Of a stretch of DNA of 64,000 nucleotides, positions 10,273-19,725 are shown piece by piece. The translations under genes were made by a program, and so were the position numbers. The first letter of the stretch is position 1. Every line of letters starts with the position of its first letter. Source of the DNA: Heterocephalus glaber (Eukaryota; Chordata; Mammalia; Rodentia; Bathyergidae); NCBI RefSeq assembly GCF_000247695.1, contig NW_004624747.1, forward strand, positions 12,760,931-12,824,930. Direction: 5' to 3'. The notes beneath the pieces are model-generated. The model was not told where the DNA came from, ran no database searches, and saw only the letters and a program-made list of their open reading frames with translations.

Positions 10273-10689
10273 TACTGTGTACCATTTCATTAATGTCATT
10301 TCATTCCTTCTCTCTAAGGAGCCCCACAGGGTGTGTGCAGGGACAAAGCTCAGGGCTCCAGAGCTCACTTCCTCCTCTGAGGCACCAGCTAGGCTCCATT
10401 TCCCAGCCCCTTGTGTCCACAGAGGGCCACATGCCTCGTCCAGCTGATGGGCAGAGGCCACTAAACATCCGGGCTGATCCTTCATGCTCCCTCCTGTCCA
10501 TGTGGAAGGGAGAGAGGAGTTTAAGATGGGTGTCTTCCCATGGAAAGAAACCTGGTCCCTAAATCCGTCAGTGACAAGAAGGGACCAGGGGCTCCTGCAT
10601 CTGACCCTGTGAGAGTGAAATCTACCCCTTGTTATGTTAAACTGGAGAACTTCTGGCATTACAGTAGCGAGCCAGTCCTAATTACCACA
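10273..10689. other. intergenic, nothing recognised
   Basis: Open frames exist on both strands (for example 10254-10562 + and 10246-10659 -). They overlap each other and the SINE and show no protein family resemblance. Confidence 0.4.
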
Positions 10690-10795
10690 AGGAGTTTGAT
10701 AGTATACCCATTTCCCATAACAAAGAAACAAAGGCTCAGAGAGGTTAATAAGTAGATAGAGGTCACACAGCTCAGCTCGTAAGGGAGGCAGCCTT
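10690..10795 (+). mobile_element. MIR SINE fragment
   Basis: CATTTCCCATAACAAAGAAAC followed by AGGCTCAGAGAGGTTAATAAG and GGTCACACAGCTC. The order matches the conserved MIR core. Confidence 0.7.
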
Positions 10796-10799
10796 CTCT

Positions 10800-11042
10800 A
10801 CCTGCCGGGGATACATTTCAAGACCCTGAAACCACACCGTACCCAACTTTATACTTACTGTGCTTCTTTACCTACATATAGGTGTGTATATGTATATAAG
10901 CAGTAACAACAATAACTAATAAAATAGAACACATATCAATGTACCATGATAAAAATTATTGAAAACTTATGAATTATTTATTTCTGGAATTTTCCATTTA
11001 ATATTTTCAGACCTGGGTGAACCAAAGGTAACTGAACTGTAG
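10800..11042 (+). mobile_element. MER2/Tigger-like DNA transposon relic
   Basis: Starts near CTGCCGGGGATACATTTCAAG and ends GGAATTTTCCATTTAATATT..GTAACTGAACTG, the order expected for non-autonomous Tigger elements of the MER2 group. The interior is AT-rich. Confidence 0.5.
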
Positions 11043-11177
11043 CAAGTGGAATCACTTACCAGGGTGACTACTGCTATGTAGCTCGGATTTGAACGCAGCT
11101 CTCCCTGCACTAGATGTCCCTGTCATTTCCTCTTTTCTTTTTTCTTTAAACAGCTCTTTAAAAATTGCATGGAGAGG

Positions 11178-11270
11178 GCTGTCAGGGTAGCTCCAGAATA
11201 GTGAGCTTGCCTAGCATATGTGAGGCCCTGGGTTCCATCCCCAGCACTGCAAAAATAAATAAACGAAAAC
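11178..11270 (+). mobile_element. ID SINE, older variant
   Basis: GCTGTCAGGGTAGCTCCAGAA, GAGGCCCTGGGTTCCATCCC and CAGCACTGCAAAAATAAATAAAC. Confidence 0.75.
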
Positions 11271-11489
11271 TGCATGAAGAATGTGCACAATGCTTACACG
11301 AACGCTGACCAATTTGTTGCATCTGTTCCCTATCACCGAGGGTTGTTCCCATTTTTCTCTCCCACTGTTGTAAGCAATTCTTTGAATATCAATGTATTTA
11401 AAGCTTTATGCATAATCCTTCATTGTTTCTTTAGGATAATCTCCCAGCAATGAAATTTCTGGATCATGGTATTTTGATTTTGTTTTTGT

Positions 11490-11682
11490 TTTCTCTTGAG
11501 ATCCTAGAGATTGAACCTGGGGCCCTTGCACTGAGTTTCATCTCCATCCCTTATTCTATTTTTTATTTTGAGATGGGGTTTCAAGTCACTAAGTTGCCCA
11601 AGCTGCGCTCCAACCTGTGATCCTCCTGCCTCAGACTCCCAGAGTGCTGGGATCACAGGCGGGGCCACCACGTTCAACTCCA
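11490..11682 (-). mobile_element. B1-ID composite SINE
   Basis: GAGATTGAACCTGGGGCCC..CATCTCCATCCC (ID complement) then TTTTGAGATGGGGTTTCAAG to GGGGCCACCACGTTCAAC (B1 complement). Confidence 0.8.
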
Positions 11683-11966
11683 TGGGTTTTTGTTTTGTTT
11701 TGTTTAAGTCTTTGGAAATTAAGTCTTGCAGTCTGTCTCCTGCCCTGTACTGGATTCCAAGAGGTTGGCTGATGACTGGGAGCTGCCTCAGGTTTCTCTG
11801 ATCTCTCCAGACTCAAGTGCAGAGCATCAGGGAGTCAGGTCCATGGCTCCTGGCTGCAGGTCACATCCACTCAACCAAGCAAGAAGGAAGTGTGCTGCGT
11901 AAGCAAGACCCCGGCCAGCAGTTCTTGTGTGGGTGCATGAATGGGGCTGCTTTTTCAAGAGCCAAT

Positions 11967-12051
11967 TGGCCAGGGATTTAGCTCAGTGGTTTCGCCTCCT
12001 GCTGCACAAGTGGAAGGAGCCAAGTTCGATCCCCGGTACCAAAACAAAAAC
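11967..12051 (+). mobile_element. ID SINE
   Basis: TTGGCCAGGGATTTAGCTCA, AGTTCGATCCCCGGTACC and the tail AAAACAAAAACC. CAAGAGCCAATT flanks it on both sides (about 11957-11968 and 12051-12062), which reads as an intact target-site duplication. Confidence 0.92.
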
Positions 12052-12097
12052 CAAGAGCCAATTATTCTGTTAAATGAAATTTATGAAAAAAAAGAAT

Positions 12098-12312
12098 GTA
12101 TGGCCCAGGCTTCACCTGTAACCCCAGCTACTTGGAAGGCTGATGCAAGAAGATTGCAAATTCAACCCCAATCTGGGCAATTTAGGGGGATCCTGGGTCA
12201 AAATAAAAATAAAGAGACTGGGACTGGAGCTCAGCTGTCGAGCATTTGTCCAGCACTTCATTGTATGAACCCCTGGGTTCCATTCCCCGTACATCACAAA
12301 ATTAAAAAATAA
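12098..12312 (+). mobile_element. B1-ID composite SINE
   Basis: Eroded B1 (CACCTGTAACCCCAGCTACT..GGATCCTGGGTCAAAATAAA) joined to an ID-like half (GACTGGGACTGGAGCTCAGC..GGTTCCATTCCCCGTAC). Confidence 0.7.
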
Positions 12313-12324
12313 AAACTTCTGGAG

Positions 12325-12403
12325 GGCCAGGGATTTAGCTCAGTGGCACCATGCGTGCCTTGCAAGCGCAAGGTCCTGAGTTCGATCCCTGGTACCTCTA
12401 AAA
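12325..12403 (+). mobile_element. ID SINE
   Basis: GGGCCAGGGATTTAGCTCAG, CTTGCAAGCGCAAGGTCCTG and AGTTCGATCCCTGGTACC. Confidence 0.92.
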
Positions 12404-12882
12404 AGACTTGTGGAAGGACTTGGGTTTGGACTGAGGACCAGCACTGGGCCCATCAGACCAAAACAGGATAAGGTTTAATTATAATAACTGAGCTCTGGCT
12501 AGTTGAACAGGTTGGCATAACCAATTAACTAATTAAGCTGTAACAAGTGGCCTGGCTGATCAAGGTGTAGCCAATGAAGTTGTTTTCTAGGCCTAACTCC
12601 TGTTTTTCTCTGAATGCTGTCAGATCACAGCGTTAGCTGTCATTCTCTGGTTTGAGGAGCTGGCCAAATTGCGAATCATTTTTGTTTTGCTCTGCTTTGC
12701 TCAAATCAATTCTACAAAGTTTAATTGGTCTAAAGAACTTGCCTTATGACAGTTTGTTCATTCACCCATTCAAAAATCTATTTCTCTGGTATCACAAAAA
12801 AATCATCAAAGATTATGTATTCTTTGCCTAGATAAAGTGTGAACATAGTACATAATTCAAAAGACAAGAGTGCACAGAGTAG
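12404..12882. other. intergenic, nothing recognised
   Basis: AT-moderate sequence rich in short TTAATT motifs. No gene or repeat family recognised. Confidence 0.35.
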
Positions 12883-13128
12883 CCCAGTGCAGTAGTGCAG
12901 GCCAGTACTCAGGAGGCTGAGGGAGGAGAATTACAAGTGTGAGGCAATCCTGGGGAACTTAGTGAGACCCTATCTCAAAATAAAAGTAAAAATGGCTGGG
13001 GAGATGGCTCAGGGATAGAACACCCCTTCATGCCAACAAAAAAAGGTATAGCTGGGCCAGAGATTTAGCTCAGTGGTTCTGCCGCGAGCTCCGCAAGCAC
13101 AAGGACCCCGGTACTAAAAAGAAAAAAA
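12883..13128 (+). mobile_element. B1 + ID + ID SINE cluster
   Basis: B1 (AGGCCAGTACTCAGGAGGCTG..GAGACCCTATCTCAAAATAA), then an ID-like half (GGCTGGGGAGATGGCTCAGG), then a younger ID (GGGCCAGAGATTTAGCTCAG..AAGGACCCCGGTACT). Confidence 0.8.
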
Positions 13129-13204
13129 ACGGTATAGCGTTAAATATTTCCCTACCATCTCATCATCTAGGTTTCCAGGTTTCTACTGTGGAGATAACCA
13201 TCCC

Positions 13205-13292
13205 CCACCCAGGCTAGGACTCAGGCTTACAATCCTCCTGCGTCAGCCTCCCAAGTGCTGGGATTACAGGCATGCACCATCACTCCTGGCTA
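13205..13292 (-). mobile_element. B1 SINE fragment
   Basis: GGCTAGGACTCAGGCTTACAATCC, CGTCAGCCTCCCAAGTGCTG and CATGCACCATCACTCCTGGC. Confidence 0.8.
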
Positions 13293-13534
13293 TTTACCAT
13301 AGATATATGTTTGATTTGGTATTGGAATGTGAGTTTTACTTTGTTGCATATATTTGTTAGGTGCTGGTGTTTTGGTATTCCTGTAAATATTCTTGAAGTT
13401 ATTCTTTGAAAATTCGTACCTTTTTAAACACAAAGGATAGCATGCTACATATACCACTCAGCACGGCTTTTTCCCACTTCACTATACATTTTGGAGATTG
13501 TTCTATGTCAGTCCACATAAATCTACTTTATTTT

Positions 13535-13672
13535 CTTTTATTGTTCTGTTGAGATAGGGTCTTGCTATGTAGTTCAGGCTCTCCTTGAACTCGCAATGTT
13601 GCCCAGGATGTCCTCAAACTTAAAAAGATCTTTCTGCCTCAGCCTATTGAGTACTGAAATTACAGGTGTGTC
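13535..13672 (-). mobile_element. B1 SINE
   Basis: GTTGAGATAGGGTCTTGCTATG, GCTCTCCTTGAACTCGCAATG, then an eroded 3' portion (CTCAGCCTATTGAGTACTG). Confidence 0.75.
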
Positions 13673-13675
13673 CCA

Positions 13676-14293
13676 TTTGACCCAGCTATTCCCCTACTGG
13701 GTGTCTTCTCCAAAGAATTAAAAGAATCATACCACAGCGATATATGTGCACCCATGTTTATAGCGGCACAGTTTGTAATAGCTAAAGCTTGGAAGCAGCC
13801 CAAGTGCCCATCAACTGGAAACTGGATAAAGAAGATGTGGGTTTTTTTTTTAATAAAATGAAGTACTACTCAGCCATAAAGAACGAGAAACTAGAGTCAT
13901 TTATAGCTAAATGGATGAATATTGAGGCCATACTCTCAAGTGAAATAAATAGGACACACGTGTAAATACCGAATAGTTTCTCTGGTGTGAGAAACTGAAA
14001 GTGTAAATAAGGATTAAAATGATTAAAATGAATAATTGATAATTTGAAATAGGAAAATGTCCAAAGGGGTAGTGGTGGTGGGAGGGGAAAGGGAAAGGAA
14101 AGAATGGAAAGGAAAAATTATGAGAAAAGAAAAAAAACGGAAATGAAATCTATGTAAATAGGGAAGGGCGCACAGGTAATGGGGAGAAAAATAAGAACCA
14201 AGATACATCATGTACAGGTACAAGCACCCAATGACAAATGTGAACATATTGTGTACCTAAAATGTACCAATAAAAGAATTTTTAAAAAAAAGA
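13676..14293 (+). mobile_element. L1 3' fragment
   Basis: Runs through the end of ORF2 (TTTGACCCAGCTATTCCCC, TATAGCGGCACAGTTTGTAAT, CCCATCAACTGGAAACTGGA, CTACTCAGCCATAAAGAACG) and a purine-rich 3'UTR to GTACCAATAAAAGAATTTTT. It is the same subfamily type as the larger L1 copies at 50-57 kb. 5'-truncated and non-coding. Confidence 0.88.
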
Positions 14294-14303
14294 AATTAAA
14301 GGT

Positions 14304-14442
14304 GGGCACCACCACACCCAGCTATTTTGTTTATTGAGACCAGGTCTCACTATCTTGTGTAGGCTGGGTTTCGACTCAAGATCCTGCTGCTTCAACCTCC
14401 ACAGAAACTAGGATTACAGGCATCCATCACTGCAGCTAGCTT
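14304..14442 (-). mobile_element. B1 SINE, eroded
   Basis: TTTATTGAGACCAGGTCTCACT, GACTCAAGATCCTGCTGCTTC and CAGGCATCCATCACTGCAGC. Confidence 0.7.
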
Positions 14443-14455
14443 TTACACTGTTCAT

Positions 14456-14568
14456 TTTTTTGATTTTTTGGTTTTTTGGTTTTTTGGTTTTTTTGGTACC
14501 GGGGATTGAACTCGGGACCTTGCACTTAAAAGGCAGGCACCAGAACCACTGAGGTAAATCCCCAGCCC
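14456..14568 (-). mobile_element. ID SINE
   Basis: A (GGTTTTTT)n tail complement, then GGTACCGGGGATTGAACTCG, GGCAGGCACCAGAACCACTG and GGTAAATCCCCAGCCC. Confidence 0.93.
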
Positions 14569-14571
14569 TAC

Positions 14572-14700
14572 ATTGTTCATTTTTAATTTGTATAGTATTC
14601 CATTTTAGAAGAAAGCAAGGGTTTTATTTAATCATTCCCTTTTGTGGGACATTTAGGTGGTTTGAAAACTCTTGGTATTATAAATAGTACAAGGACCATC
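14572..14700 (-). mobile_element. L1 fragment (L1M-like)
   Basis: ATAGTATTCCATTTTAGAAG..ATTTAATCATTCCC..GGGACATTTAGGTGGTTTG resembles the reverse of the L1 end of ORF2/3'UTR (antisense of CAACCTAAATG-type text). Confidence 0.55.
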
Positions 14701-14849
14701 CTTTACCAATACTCACTGGGCTCCCCCAAGGTGTCAAGTAATGAGGATAAGGTAGAAAATGAGCTGCATGTGGTTCCTAGCCTTGGAGAACTTAGGATCA
14801 AGTGGGGGACAGACAGTCAACAAGTTATACAAACATGTCACTATGACTT

Positions 14850-15290
14850 TGATACAGTTTGCACTCCAAGGGTTCGTGTGCTGAAGTTTCCCAGTGAGAT
14901 AGTAGTAACAGGTGATGGAACTTTGAACAGGTGGGCCTAATGGCAGCTAATTGGGTCACTGGGAATGCAGCCCTTTGAAGGGGTTAATGTAGTTCTTACA
15001 GGAAGCCAGTTAGTTCCCTCTAGAATTAGTTGTCATAAAAAGAGCAAGACTGGTCCCTCCTTGTCTCCAGCTGCCTGTCTTGCCACATAACTGTTCCCTC
15101 CTCTTTTATTCTCCCACCATGACCCCATCCACGCCACGCTGTGACACAGCTGGAGGGCCATCACCAGAGCCAAGTGGATGCTGTCACCATGCTCTGGGGA
15201 ACCTCAGAACAGTGGGCTACACACCTCTTGGCTTTATAAAGGACCTGGCCTCGGGTATTTTGTTATAGCAACTGAAAATGGACTCAGGCA
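14850..15290 (+). mobile_element. solo LTR, MaLR/MER-like
   Basis: GATACAGTTTGCACTCCAAGG..GTGCTGAAG near the left end, GACACAGCTGGAGGGCCATC in the middle, and GGGTATTTTGTTATAGCAACTG..GGACTCAG at the right end. These resemble mammalian MaLR-class LTRs. No retroviral genes are attached. Confidence 0.55.
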
Positions 15291-15598
15291 AGAGAAGTAT
15301 GTAGGGGCACAAAGGGACATGCATTGTGGTCTGGAAAGCACTCTCAGGGTACTGAACCACAGGGACAGAGTCAAAGGAGCACTGGGGAGAGTTTAGCCTT
15401 CCTTACCACCATTTCCATCCATAGGTGTAGGAAGGAGCAATGCTAGATATTGGGTATAGTTTTCCAAGCTCATGTAAAATGTTACTGTCTTAGGCTGAGT
15501 TCCTGAGCTAGGTACACAGGAGTCACTGGGGAGTAGGGGGAGGGGGACAAGACAGGGAGGGGAGGGGCTAAGAAGGATTTTATCACAGTAAAATGGCT

Positions 15599-15600
<2 letters not shown>

Positions 15601-15644
<44 letters not shown>
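15601..15644 (+). repeat. (TG)n microsatellite
   Basis: 22 perfect TG units. Confidence 0.98.
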
Positions 15645-15645
<1 letters not shown>

Positions 15646-15904
15646 ATAGCTCACAAATGGAAGCCAGCCTTTTGGGTCCCTGTATCAGCCATCATATCAG
15701 TCTCAGTCTGCAGGCTGCTAGGTGGGGGGCGGAAGGGGTATCATAACCTCCCAGGTAAGGCAAGGTCCCTTGGATGGGGGCGGTTGTCTGGGGGAAGGCA
15801 GCAGTCAACACTCATAGCAGCTGGGGAACAGGAGCACTGGCTGGAGAAAGGGCGATCAGGGCACCAATAGCATCTTCTATGGGCCATCAAAATGCAGCTT
15901 CAAA

Positions 15905-16112
15905 GCTGGGCGTGGTGGTGCATGCTTGTAATCCAGCACTTGGGAGGCTGAGGCAGGAGGATCACTGTGAGTTGAAGACCAGGCTGAACTGCATAGTGAG
16001 AACTCATCTCAAAAACAAAACAAAAAAGGCCGGGGATTTAGCTCAGTGGTGCTGCCCCCTGCCTCACAAGCGCAAGATCTTGAGTTTGATCCCTGGTATC
16101 AAACAAACAAAC
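15905..16112 (+). mobile_element. B1 followed by ID SINE
   Basis: B1: GCTGGGCGTGGTGGTGCATG..GAACTCATCTCAAAAACAAAA. ID: GGCCGGGGATTTAGCTCAGT..GAGTTTGATCCCTGGTATC with a (CAAA)n tail. CpG retention in both suggests recent insertion. Confidence 0.9.
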
Positions 16113-16115
16113 AAA

Positions 16116-16178
16116 TGCTGACAGTGTAGCCCAGTGGTAGAGTGCCTGCCCAGCAAGCACAAGACCCCAGGTTCAGTC

Positions 16179-16180
<2 letters not shown>
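16116..16180 (+). mobile_element. ID SINE ending in a GT microsatellite
   Basis: CTGACAGTGTAGCCCAGTGG, AGTGCCTGCCCAGCAAGCAC and GGTTCAGTCCC. The normal GGTACC-A tail is replaced by (GT)n. Confidence 0.75.

Positions 16181-16228
<48 letters not shown>
16181..16228 (+). repeat. (GT)n microsatellite
   Basis: 24 perfect GT units directly after an ID B-box. Confidence 0.98.
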
Positions 16229-16230
<2 letters not shown>

Positions 16231-16359
16231 AGGGGCCAATAAAGCACTGATTGTGCTGTGATATGAATGAACCTTGAAAACATTATGTGAAGTGAAAGAA
16301 AAAGACATCTCCGTAGAGACAGAAATGAGAGTAGATGTCACCCAGATGCCTGGGCTGGG

Positions 16360-16432
16360 TTGGAACTTGCAGTCTTCCTGCCTCATCCTCCCAGAATGCT
16401 GGGATTACAGGCCTGTGCCATCACGCCCAGTC
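16360..16432 (-). mobile_element. B1 SINE fragment
   Basis: GTCTTCCTGCCTCATCCTCC, CAGAATGCTGGGATTACAGG and CCTGTGCCATCACGCCCAG. Confidence 0.8.
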
Positions 16433-17352
16433 TGAATTGTCCACTTTGAGAGGGTGAGCTGCACAGTATACGTATGATATCTCAACCAAAAAGGAGGAGA
16501 GGGGCAGGAAGAGCAGAGTGATTCGGACCCAAGGAAGACAGTGGCTGAATTCAGGATCTGTGTTGGATGTGGGTCACATAGAGGGAGATAGAGGAGTTGG
16601 GCAACAGTCCTGAATGAGTCCCGCTTTCCTCAAATGCGTCACTGGCAGAAAAGCAGACGCACCCGCACCTACGGAGGCTCCCTTGTGTGAGCCAGTCCTG
16701 GCCTGGAGAAGTCAGGCAGGCAGTGCTGGGCTTCAGAAAGTCTCAGATTTCAAGGGCTCAGCTCAGCCCTAATTGGCTGTGTGTCCTTCCACCATAGCTT
16801 GTCCTCTCTGAGGCTCTGCATGAAGTGGGGGTGGACACCTGCGAGGCTCCAAGCTGCCTTCTCAGCATTTCTCAATGCACTGTTGCAACCTGCGGGCAAG
16901 AGGACAGCTTGATGGGCTCAGAGGTACAGGAATCCACATGCCTCCTGCTTCGACTGGCTTCAGAGTCCCCTATAAACCTGACCCCGCCTGTACCGCAGCT
17001 CTTAAAAGGAGCACAGCCCTGCAGTGGGGGGGTGGGGGGGGTGGATTCCTCCCTCATGACCTCACTTCGTCCCCACCCCCACCCCTCACCTTGTCCCCAG
17101 TTCACCTCCGGGGTCTCTCCAGCCTCCTCTTTGCCAAGTTCAAATCAGGTTTCTGCCAGGACCTAGCAGGAAACGTTTCCAAGTCTGTAATGAGGGTTCC
17201 TGAGGACTCGGGGAGCTATTATAGCACATCAAGCATTCAGCTGAGGGCTTCGCACATAGAAACCCCGCTAGTAGTTATTAAGTGATAATAATTGTACATA
17301 TTTATGGGGTGTGGTGTGACAGAGTGTACTGATTAGATAAGAGTAATTGGAG
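16433..17352. other. intergenic, nothing recognised
   Basis: About 900 bp without repeats that I recognise. It contains a G-run cluster at 17026-17043 and C-rich text to about 17100. Open frames on both strands here are overlapping and unsupported. Confidence 0.4.
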
Positions 17353-17438
17353 GGGCTGGGGATGTGGCACAGTGGTAGAGCCCTTACCTACCATGCCAAA
17401 GGCCCTAGGTTCAATACTCAGAACCTCAGGGAAAGAAA
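17353..17438 (+). mobile_element. ID SINE, older variant
   Basis: GGGGCTGGGGATGTGGCACAG, ACCATGCCAAAGGCCCTAGG and GTTCAATACTCAGAACC. Confidence 0.8.
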
Positions 17439-17511
17439 AAAGAAAGATACAATGCGTGTAGAGTACATAGCCTAGAATATACTTAGCACTCAGTGGGTAA
17501 TAGCTTTTAGC

Positions 17512-17877
17512 CAGGCGTGTTGACACACACCTGTAACGTCAACACTCAGGATGTTGAGGCAGGAGATTGCAAGTTCAAGGCTAGCCTGGGTTACATGGCA
17601 AGGTCGAGTCCAGCCTAGACTATATACTGAGACCCTGTATCGAACAAACAAAAAATGTCCAGCATGGTGGTGCACACTATAATTTCAGCACTCTGGGGGT
17701 CTGAGGCATGAGGATCACTACTTCAGGCCTAACCCGGGCAAGTATTTTTTTTAACCTGGGCAATTTAGTGACTTGGTAAGACCCTACCTCAAAAAAAAAA
17801 AAAAAAATCATAAAACCAGGGCTGGTGATGTAGCTCAGTGCAAGGGCTCTGGGTTCAATCCTTAATACAAAAAAAAA
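17512..17877 (+). mobile_element. B1 + B1 + ID SINE cluster
   Basis: First B1 GCCAGGCGTGTTGACACACA..GAGACCCTGTATCG. Second B1 GTCCAGCATGGTGGTGCACAC..AAGACCCTACCTCA plus A-run. An ID half follows (GGGCTGGTGATGTAGCTCAG..GTTCAATCCTTAATAC). The A-run at its end is exactly where the duplicated block begins. Confidence 0.85.
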
Positions 17878-18142
17878 GAATCAGATCAGAGTAATTGATA
17901 CATTTGTTGCCTCAGGTTTATCATTTCTTTGTTTCAGGAACATTCAAATTCCCTCTACAAGCTGTTTTGAAATATTTAATTAGTTGTTGTCAAAGATCAT
18001 TCTCCTACTATGCTATAACATAAGAAGTTACCCACCCTGTCACCCCTGTACTGGTAACGGTCCTCTTGCCAAGCCCCTCGCCACCCCATGCTCTCCTTTG
18101 GGACTAGTCACCACTGTTGCAGTCTCTTGTTTCTTTCTCTCT

Positions 18143-18236
18143 CTTTTTTTTTTCTCTTGGTACCAGGCATGGAACTCAGGACTTTGCACTTGCGGGGCAG
18201 GCGGTGGAACCACTGAGCTAAATCCCCAGCCCTAGT
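18143..18236 (-). mobile_element. ID SINE (also at 24819-24912)
   Basis: T-rich start, CTTGGTACCAGGCATGGAACTC, GCGGGGCAGGCGGTGGAACC and GAGCTAAATCCCCAGCCC. Confidence 0.9.
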
Positions 18237-18407
18237 CTCTGTTTCTTTGAGGTCAGCTCTTTTAGATTCCATATCTAAGTTAGAATATGTGGTATTTGGA
18301 TTTGTGGATGACTTAGTGAATTTAACGCAATATTCTCCAGTTCTAGCCATGTTACAGCAAATGACAGCCCTTCTTTCTTTTTATGACTAAATGACATTCC
18401 ATTGGCT

Positions 18408-18465
18408 ATACCAGGAATGGGATCCAGGGGTGCTATGCCACTGAGCTACATCTCCAGCCCTTTTT
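18408..18465 (-). mobile_element. ID SINE fragment (also at 25084-25141)
   Basis: TACCAGGAATGGGATCCAGG, CTATGCCACTGAGCTACATC and TCCAGCCC. It lacks the usual middle CAAGCACAAGG segment. Confidence 0.65.
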
Positions 18466-18479
18466 AATTTTTGTTTTGT

Positions 18480-18575
18480 TTTTGTTTTTTGCATATCCTT
18501 TTATTGGTACATTTTAGGTGTACAACATAATGACATTCATCATTGGAGATATGCACCTTTACATACTCTCTTGGT
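18480..18575 (-). mobile_element. L1 3' end fragment (also at 25156-25251)
   Basis: CCTTTTATTGGTACATTTTAGG, TGTACAACATAATGACATTC and GGAGATATGCACC are close to the 3' terminus of the minus-strand L1 at 54.1 kb (TTTATTGATACATGTTAGGC..AATTTGCACC). Confidence 0.75.
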
Positions 18576-18579
18576 GTTT

Positions 18580-18822
18580 TTTGTTTTTTGATGTAGGGTC
18601 TCACTATGTAGTTCAGGTCAGCCTGGAATTCACAGTGATCCTCCTGCCTCAGCCTCCCGAGTGCTGGGACTACAGGTATGTGCCACCACAAATGGCTAAT
18701 TATTTTTTATTTTGAGACAAGATCTTGCTAAGTTGCCCAGTCTTGCCTAGAACTTGTGATCCTCCTGCCTTACCACCCAAACAGCTGATATTATAAGTGT
18801 GCACCACCACGCCTAGCATTCT
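18580..18822 (-). mobile_element. two B1 SINEs in a row (also at 25256-25498)
   Basis: First: TGATGTAGGGTCTCACTATG to GTATGTGCCACCACAAATGG. Second: TTTTGAGACAAGATCTTGCT to GTGTGCACCACCACGCCTAG. Confidence 0.88.
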
Positions 18823-19597
18823 GCTAATTTTCTGATCCTATGTCTCTCACCAGTTCTCTAAAACTCCAGATATCCTCCTAACCAACGCCTTTCTGAGTTA
18901 CCTAGCATTAGATGCTGTTGGCAAGTGAAGACTCATAGGCTCAGGCTTTTGTGTGGTCCTGTGATATAACCCTACATCTTTCCTTATATATGCTATGCCT
19001 CTTGGTTTTCTGTCTTAAATCTTCCCCCTCCTCAAGGGGTATCTCAAGGGCCTAAACACAGTCCAAAAGTAAAAAATTTTACAAACCACCCAGTTGATTG
19101 TGGAGATGAGTGGGTAGCTGCCTTGTGGATGTGCCCAGCCACACCCCCTAATTTGTGTGGCACCCAGGGGCTTCTTGGAGAAGGACTGTCACTCTGTGCA
19201 GGTATCTGAACCTGGGATTCAGACAGGTCTAAACCAGCCCAGCAGGCTCGGCAGGACCAGACAGAAGCCAGATCCAAGGAGTAGAGGGGCCTCAGAGAGA
19301 AACTCACTGGAGGATGACACCAGGCAGAAACTGCCTGGAGGAGGGCTGGGCCTGAAGACTGAAAGAAATAAGGCTTGCAAAACAATCTGTGACTGTTTGA
19401 AACCCCCTGACTCAGCCCTTCTTCATCCTCCCATGTTCCTCACTGCTCTGGGATGGAGAGGGCTGTGGTGTGAATGCAATAATGGGCTCACCTAGGCCTA
19501 AATGGTTTTGCTAAAGGATCCTTCCTCCCTGATCAAGCCGGACAGCAGGCACTGCAGGGGTTTGGCCAAGGAAGGGGCAGCAAAAAGCTGCCTGGGG
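18823..19597. other. intergenic, nothing recognised (also in second copy)
   Basis: No repeat family named. Overlapping open frames on both strands (19044-19385 - and 19157-19495 +) lack any family resemblance and are not called. Confidence 0.4.
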
Positions 19598-19725
19598 CTG
19601 GGTGAAGTCATGCACCCCTATAATCCCAGTTCTCTGGTAGGCTGAGGCAGGAGGATCACAAGGCTATGGATCAGTGGGAAGGCCTTGGGTTCAACCCCAA
19701 ATATTGCCCCTTCCCCCTAAAAAGC
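19598..19725 (+). mobile_element. eroded B1-ID composite (also at 26274-26401)
   Basis: GGCTGGGTGAAGTCATGCACC, TGTAGGCTGAGGCAGGAGG-type text (GGTAGGCTGAGGCAGGAGG) and GGCCTTGGGTTCAACCCC. A central part of the B1 is missing. Confidence 0.65.
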
